From: LB3-1 sp036401895
GTDB lineage: Bacteria > Chloroflexota > Chloroflexia > Chloroflexales > Kallotenuaceae
NCBI GenBank assembly: GCA_036401895.1
Contig: DASWTW010000105.1
Location: 1 to 8,065, forward strand
Reading direction: 5' to 3'
DNA: 8,065 nucleotides
Shown: piece after piece, positions 1-5,803 of the stretch
Layout of the letters: every line of letters starts with the position of its first letter
How positions within the stretch are numbered: position 1 is the stretch's first letter
The notes under the pieces: generated by a model
Told to the model about the DNA's origin: nothing
What the model saw: only the letters and a program-made list of their open reading frames with translations
Database searches by the model: none
Position numbers and translations under genes: made by a program

Positions 1-9
1 GTACTTCAT
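1..9 (-). CDS. start of a gene running off the left edge (first three codons only)
   Basis: On the minus strand an AGGAG Shine-Dalgarno sequence (complement of 17-21) is followed after 7 bases by ATG at 9-7, then AAG TAC, giving Met-Lys-Tyr before the window ends. A second ATG at 13-11 is only 3 bases from the Shine-Dalgarno, so it is a poorer start. Upstream lie a TTGACA/TAGTAT promoter and a LacI-type operator matching the one at thuA, so this gene is probably repressed by the same LacI protein. The product cannot be known from three codons. A sugar-transport component or another glycoside hydrolase would fit the context, but that is inference. Confidence 0.45.
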
Positions 10-193
10 ACATAAACTCCTAAGACTCACATGGATCGAAGGTTCCACTTCGACAAGCTGTCAGAGTCAAACAACCGTTGAGCCGACGGTGTGAGCTATA
101 TCGCCAGATACTTGGTAGTTGCCTCCCTCCCGCTACTACACATTCGCGGCGAACGAGTAGAAGAAAAAACTGTTCAGTGGTCAGGTCTTGATG

Positions 194-209
194 GGAAAGC
201 GCTTTCACA
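194..209 (-). promoter_or_regulatory. LacI-family operator at the left-reading promoter
   Basis: The plus strand reads GGAAAGCGCTTTCACA. The inner GAAAGCGCTTTC (195-206) is a perfect 12-base palindrome with the central CpG typical of LacI/PurR/CcpA-family sites. Read on the minus strand, TGTGAAAGCGCTTTCC matches the thuA operator at 15 of 16 positions, in the same orientation relative to transcription. It sits across the predicted start site of the minus-strand promoter, so binding should block transcription. The likely ligand is the LacI-family protein encoded at 621-1640. Confidence 0.75.
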
Positions 210-237
210 TACTAGCAAGCGTTGCTTTTCTTGTCAA
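209..237 (-). promoter_or_regulatory. sigma70-type promoter reading leftward
   Basis: On the minus strand a perfect TTGACA -35 box (complement of 232-237) is separated by 17 bases from TAGTAT (complement of 209-214), a 4-of-6 match to the -10 consensus. The predicted start near 202 lies inside the operator. It would drive the gene starting at 9, leaving a leader of about 190 bases. Confidence 0.6.
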
Positions 238-400
238 CCATTCATACACATGATCGAGCGCCGGATCGCCGATTTATGCGCGCTAAAACCGCCTGTTCGC
301 TACGAACGAGCAGGTCGAAATCAAGGCGATACATATTCATCTATCGGCTTCCAGCGCGGAGATTTAAGCCAGCTGTCGATTTGAAGGAGCGTTGATCAGC

Positions 401-430
401 ACAATTGTAGCCAATTTGTGGCAATTTTGT
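401..430. repeat. three tandem AT-rich 10-mers
   Basis: Three successive 10-base units read ACAATTGTAG, CCAATTTGTG and GCAATTTTGT. They share a CAATT(T)TGTG-like core repeated about once per helical turn. The first contains the palindrome ACAATTGT. The units stand out against the GC-rich surroundings and could be a phased protein-binding or bending element. No neighbouring promoter was recognised, so the role is unknown. Confidence 0.4.
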
Positions 431-547
431 GATCTTGCCTGATAACGTTTTCCTATGAGATCAGGAGGAGCGGGGAAAAGAAGCATGTTGATACAAGAAC
501 CAGAGGAATCAGCTACGCCGATTGAGGTATTTCGAATGTGGATCAAC

Positions 548-580
548 CGTAGGGGCGTGATTTATCACGCCCGCTCTACG
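548..580. terminator. strong hairpin downstream of lacI, probable terminator or dispersed palindrome
   Basis: GGGCGTGA (553-560) pairs perfectly with TCACGCCC (565-572) around a TTTA tetraloop. An outer CGTAG/CTACG stem (548-552 with 576-580) continues it after a 3-base GCT bulge. The hairpin begins about 40 bases after the lacI stop. Neither strand has a following U-tract, so classical intrinsic termination is not proven. An mRNA-stabilising 3' structure or a REP-like repeat is an alternative. Confidence 0.5.
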
Positions 581-620
581 CCAACGGTGGGAATTTCAAT
601 TGTTAGGAATGATCGCAGCC

Positions 621-1640
621 CTACTCGCTCGGGCGGATGCGCATCGCCGACTTGCGGATCGTCAGCTCCGCCGGAAAGCGCCGCAGATCCGGAGCCTGGC
701 TGCCGATCAGGCGCAGCAATCCCTCGGCGGCAACCTTGCCCATCTCCTCCGACGGCTGATGGATCGTGGTCAGCGGCGGCAGCGTGTAGGCCGACAGAAA
801 CTGGTTGTCGAAGCCGACCACCGAAACGTCGCTCGGGATGCGGTAGCCGTGGTTGAAGAGGCCCAGCATCACACCATAGGCCGACTGGTCGTTGGCCGCG
901 AAGATCGCCGTGAAGCGCTCACCGCGCGCGATCAGCTCTTCGACTCCCGCCAGCCCCGACTCTTCGGTGAACTGCGCGTCGACGATCAAGCGCTCGTCGA
1001 TGGGAAGCCCGGCCTCGGCCAGCGCCTGGCGGTAGCCCGCCTCACGATCGGCGGCGTCGGGATGACCGGTCGTGCCGCGAATATGCGCGATCCGCGTGTG
1101 CCCGAGGCCGATCAGATAGCGCGTCGCGCGATAGCCGCCGTCCTGATTGTCGACATATAAGCACTGCGGCTCCAGGCCCTCCACGCGCCGCGCCACGACG
1201 ATCAGCGGCACTTCCGCCGCAACCGCGCGCAGCTTCTCGTCGGGAATGTTCGTGCCCAGCACTATCACGCCATCAGTTCGCCGCTCAAGCAGCAGCTGAA
1301 GCGAGCGCACCTCGTCCTCCTCGTTATCGGTGCGCCAGTGCGTGGTCGTCAGCATGGGCCGGTAGCCCGCCGGATCGAGGCCCTGCTCGATGCCCAGCAC
1401 CATGCTGGCAAAAAACGGGCTGCTGATGTCCTGGACCAGCACACCAACCGTCATCGATCGACCACGCGCCAGCCCGCGCGCGACGGCGTTCGGCCGGTAT
1501 TGGAGCTGCTCGACCGCCGCCAGCACCAGCGCCTGCTTGTCTTCGGCGACCGGCTTCGTGCCGTTGAGCACCCGTGAAACCGTACTGGTAGATACGCCGG
1601 CCTGCCGTGCGATGTCTTCGATGGTGATGTGCTTGTCCAT
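621..1640 (-). CDS. LacI-family transcriptional repressor
   Basis: This 339-residue protein has the normal LacI-family length. The helix-turn-helix occupies residues 5-27 (ITIEDIARQAGVSTSTVSRV followed by LNG). A hinge follows at about 48-62, with Leu57 in ARGLARG at the position of the minor-groove leucine. The rest is a periplasmic-binding-protein-like effector domain with TVGVLVQDISSPFF, DGVIVLG, SVVGFDN and TTIHQP landmarks. The ATG at 1640 was chosen because the helix-turn-helix normally starts within a few residues of the N terminus and AAGGGAAG lies upstream; a longer reading to 1700 would add an atypical tail. The gene diverges from thuA and the xylanase. Matching operators at thuA and upstream at 194-209 make it a likely local repressor of xylan use. 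The inducer is unknown; a xylo-oligosaccharide is the obvious inference. A degenerate operator at its own start site suggests autoregulation. Confidence 0.93.
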   Translation of the reverse strand: MDKHITIEDIARQAGVSTSTVSRVLNGTKPVAEDKQALVLAAVEQLQYRPNAVARGLARGRSMTVGVLVQDISSPFFASMVLGIEQGLDPAGYRPMLTTTHWRTDNEEDEVRSLQLLLERRTDGVIVLGTNIPDEKLRAVAAEVPLIVVARRVEGLEPQCLYVDNQDGGYRATRYLIGLGHTRIAHIRGTTGHPDAADREAGYRQALAEAGLPIDERLIVDAQFTEESGLAGVEELIARGERFTAIFAANDQSAYGVMLGLFNHGYRIPSDVSVVGFDNQFLSAYTLPPLTTIHQPSEEMGKVAAEGLLRLIGSQAPDLRRFPAELTIRKSAMRIRPSE

Positions 1641-1649
1641 TAGGCTTCC

Positions 1650-1664
1650 CTTATCGCTTTCCCG
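1650..1664 (-). promoter_or_regulatory. degenerate LacI operator at the lacI start site
   Basis: Positions 1650-1661 read CTTATCGCTTTC, matching GAAAGCGCTTTC at 8 of 12 positions. One half-site, CGCTTTCCC, is intact and the other is degraded. The centre lies about 4 bases after the predicted lacI transcription start. This would suit weak autorepression. With one good half-site it could also be chance. Confidence 0.4.
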
Positions 1665-1665
1665 C

Positions 1666-1694
1666 ATTAGTGTGGCTAGGGAAATCGCTGTCAA
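1666..1694 (-). promoter_or_regulatory. lacI promoter
   Basis: The minus strand has a perfect TTGACA -35 box (complement of 1689-1694), a 17-base spacer and ACTAAT (complement of 1666-1671), a 4-of-6 match to the -10 consensus. The start is predicted near 1659, about 19 bases before the lacI ATG. Confidence 0.6.
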
Positions 1695-1712
1695 GCTCAT
1701 GGTTAGGACTTC

Positions 1713-1741
1713 TTGACAGTGCCGTATCCAGCAATTATACT
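1713..1741 (+). promoter_or_regulatory. thuA-xylanase promoter
   Basis: A perfect TTGACA (1713-1718) is separated by exactly 17 bases from TATACT (1736-1741), a 5-of-6 match to the -10 consensus. The start should fall near 1748, right at the operator. This is the strongest promoter in the window and leaves a leader of about 95 bases before the thuA GTG. Confidence 0.8.
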
Positions 1742-1745
1742 CAGT

Positions 1746-1761
1746 TGTGCAAGCGCTTTCC
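1746..1761 (+). promoter_or_regulatory. LacI-family operator at the thuA promoter
   Basis: TGTGCAAGCGCTTTCC contains the palindrome AAGCGCTT (1751-1758). It matches the left-hand operator at 15 of 16 positions. It starts 5 bases after the -10 box, covering the predicted start site, which is a classic repressor position. The adjacent divergent lacI gene is the expected source of the repressor. Confidence 0.78.
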
Positions 1762-1842
1762 TTAGACTTTGGACTGTCTCCTGGAATGCTCTTTGCTCCA
1801 TTCTACCAGACGCCGCGTAGTGAATTTGAGGAGGTTCATCAC

Positions 1843-2484
1843 GTGCGAACGCTGGTTCTGTGCGACGATGGCTGGCATCCGGCGCGCACCGCACGCACGG
1901 GCCTCGCCCCGCTTGCCGAGTCCGGCTTTGCGTTCGACTGGATCGAGCACGCCGACGAATGGTCCGCCGAGCGCATGCACGACTACCGCGTCGTGCTCTT
2001 GAGCAAGATGAACCACGTCTCGGCGGTCGATCAGCGCCCGTGGGTGGATGAGACGGTCCAGGCAGCGTTCCTGAGCTACGTGCGCCGGGGAAATAGCGTG
2101 CTGGTGCTCCACTCGGGAGCGGCCGGCTATGCCGAGATGCCGCTGCTGCGCGGGCTCATGGGCGGCGCGTTCCTGCACCATCCGCCGCAGTGCCGGGTCA
2201 CTGTCGAGCCACACGCCGACCATCCGATTACCTCCAGCGCCGACTCGTTTACCCTTGTCGACGAGCACTACTACATGATCCTTGACGACGAGCAGGCCGA
2301 TGTTTGCTTGACGACCCGCTCGGAGCACGGCGCGCAGCCCGGCGGCTGGACGCGAATGGAAGGCGACGGACGAGTGTGTTTGCTGACGCCCGGCCACAAC
2401 GTCGAAGTCTGGCTCCACCCGGCCTACCAGGCGGTGATCGCCAATGCCCTGCGCTGGTGCCACCGAGCAGATCTACAAGAATAA
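1843..2484 (+). CDS. ThuA-like domain protein
   Basis: This 213-residue protein resembles the ThuA (trehalose utilisation) family, a class I glutamine-amidotransferase-like fold. Visible landmarks are an N-terminal strand VRTLVLCDDGWHP, the central SVLVLHSGAAGY followed by a GGAFLHHPP segment, HPIT, a VDEHYY motif and a C-terminal GRVCLLTPGHNVEVW with a closing NALRWC helix. The GTG at 1843 was chosen because GAGGAGG (1828-1834) lies 8 bases upstream and the family starts at this strand. An in-frame ATG at 1786 has no Shine-Dalgarno sequence. There is no signal peptide, so it is cytoplasmic. The family's chemistry is poorly established; some members are linked to sugar metabolism. It is the first gene after the operator-controlled promoter and lies 130 bases before the xylanase, with no clear promoter between, so the two are probably co-transcribed. 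Confidence 0.85.
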   Translation: MRTLVLCDDGWHPARTARTGLAPLAESGFAFDWIEHADEWSAERMHDYRVVLLSKMNHVSAVDQRPWVDETVQAAFLSYVRRGNSVLVLHSGAAGYAEMPLLRGLMGGAFLHHPPQCRVTVEPHADHPITSSADSFTLVDEHYYMILDDEQADVCLTTRSEHGAQPGGWTRMEGDGRVCLLTPGHNVEVWLHPAYQAVIANALRWCHRADLQE

Positions 2485-2550
2485 ACACTTCGTCCAGGCT
2501 GATCTTACCTGGCTCAAGTCATAGCACTACATTTTGATCGCCGCAAGACC

Positions 2551-2573
2551 GTTGTGTGGCCGCACCACACGAC
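2551..2573 (+). other. hairpin in the thuA-xylanase intergenic region
   Basis: GTTGTGTGG (2551-2559) pairs with CCACACGAC (2565-2573) around a CCGCA loop. This is a 9-bp stem with one G-U pair. It ends 27 bases before the xylanase Shine-Dalgarno sequence and has no U-tract. It may be a processing or stability element, or a partial terminator that sets xylanase level relative to thuA. Confidence 0.45.
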
Positions 2574-2614
2574 ATAGTTCGCTGTTGTCCCAAAATCGAC
2601 GAGGAGGTTGGTCG

Positions 2615-5600
2615 ATGTCGACACGAGTACGGATAGGAATGATCCTGGCAATCATCATGACCATGCTGGCGCCGCACAGCTTCCCAGCGCCGACGGCACA
2701 CGCCGCCGATCCGGTGGTGCTGGTCCAGAGCAATTTCGAGGACGGCACGACGCAGGGCTGGGGTCCGCGCGGCAGCGGTGTTGTGGTCGCCGCCACCGAC
2801 GAGACGAGCCACGCCGGGACGTACAGCTTGAAGACAACCGGCCGAACGGAGAACTGGCACGGCCCGAGCCTGGATCTGACCGGTCGCCTTCAGCAGGGCG
2901 CGACCTACGCCGTCGAGGGCTATGTGCGGCTGGTAGCCGGGCAGCCGGCCAGCACGCTCAAGGTCACAGTTCAGCGCGAGACCAGCGCGGGCACGCAGTG
3001 GGATCAAGTTGCATCTAGCGATGGCGTGACCGACGCGGCCTGGGTCCGGCTGGCCGGCGAGTACTCCTACTCGGATGCCTCATCGCTTCAGCTCTACATC
3101 GAAAGCTCCGATCCAACCAGCCAGTACTACCTGGACGATCTGATCATCACGCAGCTCTCGTCCTCCGATCCGGGCCAGCCCTCGCCCGGCACCTCAAGCG
3201 ATTTCGAGGACGGCACGGCACAGGGCTGGGCGCCGCGCATCGGTGGGGAGACGGTGGCTGTGACCAGTGCCGATAAGCACGGCGGCAGCTATAGCCTGCT
3301 GACGACCGGTCGCCAGAATACCTACGATGGCCCCAGCCTGAATATTCTGAACACGATGACCAGGGGCGCAAAATACGCGATCTCGTTGTGGGTCAAGCTC
3401 GCGCCCGGCGAGGCCGACGCCAATCTGCGCGTCAGCATTCAACGTAGCTACCAGGGCAACCAGAATTACGATACGGTTGTGGGCAACACGCTGGTGACCG
3501 CGAATCAGTGGGTCAATCTCAAAGGCGACTACACGCTCAGCAACACCGTCGATGGCCTGTCGATCTATGTCGAGTCCGACAGCGGCACGCCCGCGTTCTA
3601 CATGGATGACTTCACGATGACGTATGTGCCGCCGCAGCCGCTCCCGCCGATCCAGACCGACATTCCCTCGGTGTATCAGACGCTCGCCCCTTACTTCCCG
3701 ATCGGCGCGGCGATCGAGCCGAGCCAGCTGGACTCAAGCCGGCATGTCCAGCTGCTGACGCGCCATTTCAACAGCATCGTCGCCGAAAACGTGATGAAGC
3801 CGGGCCTGATCCAGCCGGTCGAAGGGCAGTTTAACTGGACCGACGCCGACAAGCTGGTTCAGTTTGCGCGCGCCAACAACATGGAGATGCGCGGTCATAC
3901 GCTGGTCTGGCATCAGCAGAACCCCGACTGGCTGTTCAAAGACGCGGGCGGCAACGATCTTCAGCCCGGCGCCGCCAGCAAAGCGCTGGTGCTGCAACGG
4001 CTGGAAGCGCATATCCGCGCCGTGGTCGGCCGCTACAAAGACGACATCGATAGCTGGGATGTCGTAAACGAGGTGATCGATCCGGTGCAGACCGACTGTA
4101 TGCGCCGTAGCCCGTGGTACACGCTCACCGGCCTGGACTACATCGCGACGGCGTTCCGCGTGGCGCGTGAGGTAGCACCCAACGCCAAGCTGTTCATCAA
4201 TGACTACAGCACGACCGATAGCCGCAAGCGCGAGTGCATCTACAACCTGGTGCGCGATCTCAAAGCGCAGGGTGTGCCGATCGACGGCGTGGGCCACCAG
4301 ATGCATATCAACATCGAAAGCCCTTCCGGCGCGCTGATCGAGCAAACGATCCAGCTGTTTGCCGGGCTCGGCCTGGACAACCAGATTACCGAGCTGGATA
4401 TGAGCATCTACACCAACAGCAGCGACAGCTACACCACGGTTCCCGAAGAGATCTTGATCAAGCAGGGCTATCGTTACCAGGAAGTGTTCGAGGCTTTCAA
4501 GCGCCAGCGAGATCACATCAGCTCGGTGGTGTTCTGGGGCATCGCCGACGATCACACCTGGCTCAAAACATTTCCGATCGATCGCCTCGATCTGCCGCTG
4601 CTGTTTGACGAGCAGCAGCAGGCCAAGTACGCCTACTGGGGCATCGTCGATCCGTCGCGGCTGCCGGTGCTGATGAAGCAGCGCGATGTGCCGCAGGGCT
4701 CGCCCAGACTTGACGGCAGCTCGGAGATCGCCTGGGATATGCTGCCGGCCACGGCGGTCGGCGATAAGGCCAGCTTCAAGCTGCTGTGGAGCGGACGCTA
4801 CCTGTACCTGCTGGCGGATGTGCAGGATGCGACCAACAATCCGCTCGATACGATCGACGTGTTCGTAGACGAGAACAACGGCAAGACCAGCAGCTACGAG
4901 AGCGACGATGCGCGCTACACGATCCGCCGCGATCGCTACCAGTCGCGCGGCGTGGACGCCAAAATAGTGAACACGAGCACCGGCTATCGCGTCGAGGCGG
5001 CGATTCGTTTGAAGACAAGCCTGGTGGAGAACCGGCCGATCGGCTTCGATATTCGCTTCACCGATGCCGGCAGCACCGCCGCGCCGATCTCGTGGAACGA
5101 CACGACCAATCGCCAGGACGGCGACACCTCGACCTGGGGCACGCTCACGCCGGTTGCTGCGGTCAAGCTAGCCCGCGCGATCCACGGCACGCCCACGATC
5201 GACGGCAACGTCGACGCCGGCTGGTCGAAAGCGCCCGAGATCAGCACGGGCACCTGGGTGCTCGGCACCAGCGGATCGACCGCCCGCGTCAAGACGATGT
5301 GGGACGCGAATCGTCTCTACGTCCTGTCGCTGGTGACCGACAGCCGCCTGAGCAAAGCCAGCGCGAATCCATGGGAGCAGGACTCGGTCGAGATCTTTGT
5401 CGATCAAAACAACGGCAAGACCAGCAGCTACGAGAGCGACGATGCGCAGTATCGCGTGAACTACGCCAACGAGCAGAGCTTCGGCGGCGCTGCCTCGGCT
5501 GACAAGTTCGTCACGGCGACAAGGATCGTGCCGGGCGGCTACGTGGTCGAGGCCGCGATCACGCTGGATGCGGTGCCGCCGCAGGAGAACGGCTTCATCG

Positions 5601-5734
5601 GCTTCGATGTGCAGGTCAACAACGACGAGCAGGGCGACGGTACGCGATCCAGCGTCGTCACCTGGAGCGATCCGAGCGGCCAGTCGTACCAGAACACATC
5701 TCGGTTCGGCGTGCTTCAGTTCGTCAGGAAGTAG
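2615..5734 (+). CDS. secreted multimodular endo-1,4-beta-xylanase (CBM22-CBM22-GH10-CBM9-CBM9)
   Basis: This 1039-residue enzyme would hydrolyse internal beta-1,4 linkages of xylan outside the cell. A signal peptide covers residues 1-30, with cleavage likely at AHA|ADP. Two CBM22-type modules follow (about 35-180 and 194-338), each opening with FEDGT.QGW.PR and ending in a Y.DD segment, joined by a Ser/Pro/Gly linker. The GH10 domain spans about 346-685. Its acid/base is Glu486 in WDVVNE and its nucleophile is Glu593 in ITELD; RGHTLVWH, HQMHIN and WGIADDHTW are further GH10 landmarks. Two CBM9 modules complete the protein (about 690-849 and 850-1039). ATG 2615 was chosen because GAGGAGG (2601-2607) lies 7 bases upstream and a signal peptide follows at once; an upstream in-frame ATG at 2534 is unlikely. 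The architecture and length resemble Thermotoga maritima XynA. No dockerin or S-layer anchor is seen, so it is probably free or glycan-bound. The gene is probably repressed through the thuA operator. Confidence 0.96.
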   Translation: MSTRVRIGMILAIIMTMLAPHSFPAPTAHAADPVVLVQSNFEDGTTQGWGPRGSGVVVAATDETSHAGTYSLKTTGRTENWHGPSLDLTGRLQQGATYAVEGYVRLVAGQPASTLKVTVQRETSAGTQWDQVASSDGVTDAAWVRLAGEYSYSDASSLQLYIESSDPTSQYYLDDLIITQLSSSDPGQPSPGTSSDFEDGTAQGWAPRIGGETVAVTSADKHGGSYSLLTTGRQNTYDGPSLNILNTMTRGAKYAISLWVKLAPGEADANLRVSIQRSYQGNQNYDTVVGNTLVTANQWVNLKGDYTLSNTVDGLSIYVESDSGTPAFYMDDFTMTYVPPQPLPPIQTDIPSVYQTLAPYFPIGAAIEPSQLDSSRHVQLLTRHFNSIVAENVMKPGLIQPVEGQFNWTDADKLVQFARANNMEMRGHTLVWHQQNPDWLFKDAGGNDLQPGAASKALVLQRLEAHIRAVVGRYKDDIDSWDVVNEVIDPVQTDCMRRSPWYTLTGLDYIATAFRVAREVAPNAKLFINDYSTTDSRKRECIYNLVRDLKAQGVPIDGVGHQMHINIESPSGALIEQTIQLFAGLGLDNQITELDMSIYTNSSDSYTTVPEEILIKQGYRYQEVFEAFKRQRDHISSVVFWGIADDHTWLKTFPIDRLDLPLLFDEQQQAKYAYWGIVDPSRLPVLMKQRDVPQGSPRLDGSSEIAWDMLPATAVGDKASFKLLWSGRYLYLLADVQDATNNPLDTIDVFVDENNGKTSSYESDDARYTIRRDRYQSRGVDAKIVNTSTGYRVEAAIRLKTSLVENRPIGFDIRFTDAGSTAAPISWNDTTNRQDGDTSTWGTLTPVAAVKLARAIHGTPTIDGNVDAGWSKAPEISTGTWVLGTSGSTARVKTMWDANRLYVLSLVTDSRLSKASANPWEQDSVEIFVDQNNGKTSSYESDDAQYRVNYANEQSFGGAASADKFVTATRIVPGGYVVEAAITLDAVPPQENGFIGFDVQVNNDEQGDGTRSSVVTWSDPSGQSYQNTSRFGVLQFVRK
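4874..4913 (+). repeat. 40-bp exact direct repeat, copy 1 (first CBM9)
   Basis: This segment is identical base for base to 5408-5447 and in the same frame, 534 bases (178 codons) apart. It encodes NNGKTSSYESDDA in the first CBM9 module. The identity includes every synonymous position, although the flanking CBM9 sequence has diverged strongly. See the finding on gene conversion. Confidence 0.95.
5408..5447 (+). repeat. 40-bp exact direct repeat, copy 2 (second CBM9)
   Basis: This is the second copy of the repeat described at 4874-4913, placed at the equivalent position of the second CBM9 module. The encoded segment continues with QY instead of RY. Confidence 0.95.
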
Positions 5735-5747
5735 CATCTGAGGAGAT

Positions 5748-5796
5748 CCGGGGCGCAGGCAGACGACGTGTGTGTTGTTTCCCTGCGCTGAGCCGG
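5748..5796. terminator. possible shared terminator between the convergent xylanase and esterase genes
   Basis: GCGCAGG (5753-5759) pairs with CCTGCGC (5782-5788). An outer CCGG/CCGG stem (5748-5751 with 5793-5796) extends it across a G-T pair and a 3-base bulge. The loop is long (22 bases) and no U-tract follows on either strand. Its place in the 69-base gap between two convergent stop codons suits a bidirectional terminator, but the structure is only moderately convincing. Confidence 0.35.
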
Positions 5797-5803
5797 CGAA
5801 ATG

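Larger units (their letters stand above)
10..620. other. non-coding region between the left-edge gene and lacI
   Basis: About 610 bases carry no convincing gene. Open frames here lack a well-placed Shine-Dalgarno sequence, resemble no known family, or run into lacI antisense. Base composition is visibly less GC-rich than in the flanking genes. From left to right it holds a roughly 190-base untranslated leader of the left-edge gene, an operator and promoter reading leftward, a small imperfect stem (292-298 pairing with 308-314), three phased AT-rich 10-mers (401-430), an inverted repeat CCTGAT/ATCAGG (438-443 and 460-465) and a strong hairpin (548-580) just beyond the lacI stop. I see nothing else that I can support. 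Confidence 0.6.

Noticed and set aside
20..208. 62-codon minus-strand frame in the left leader
   Set aside because: It begins with a GTG inside the operator, upstream of the predicted transcription start, and has no Shine-Dalgarno sequence or family resemblance.
455..856. Open frame of 133 codons on the plus strand upstream of and antisense to lacI
   Set aside because: AGGAGG is badly spaced from its ATGs, the first part has no recognisable family, and most of the frame is antisense to the well-supported lacI gene.
911..922. TGAAGCGCTCAC, a LacI-operator-like site inside lacI
   Set aside because: It matches the 12-base core at only 8 positions, is intragenic and encodes conserved residues; probably chance in GC-rich DNA.
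600..1160. Long plus-strand frame opposite lacI
   Set aside because: It is Arg/Ala-rich shadow coding opposite a GC-rich gene with a clear LacI-family translation.
1747..1842. Longer N terminus for the ThuA-like protein (start at 1747 or ATG 1786)
   Set aside because: Position 1747 lies at the predicted transcription start and inside the operator, ATG 1786 lacks a Shine-Dalgarno sequence, and the extra residues do not belong to the family.
2534..2614. N-terminal extension of the xylanase from ATG 2534
   Set aside because: It would place 27 polar residues before the signal peptide and ignore the GAGGAGG-N7-ATG at 2615.
3979..3990. CAAAGCGCTGGT inside the GH10 coding region
   Set aside because: It has 8 of 12 matches, no nearby promoter, and one half-site is poor.
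3734..4555. 273-codon minus-strand frame opposite the GH10 domain
   Set aside because: It lies wholly antisense to catalytic GH10 sequence and has no Shine-Dalgarno sequence or family resemblance.
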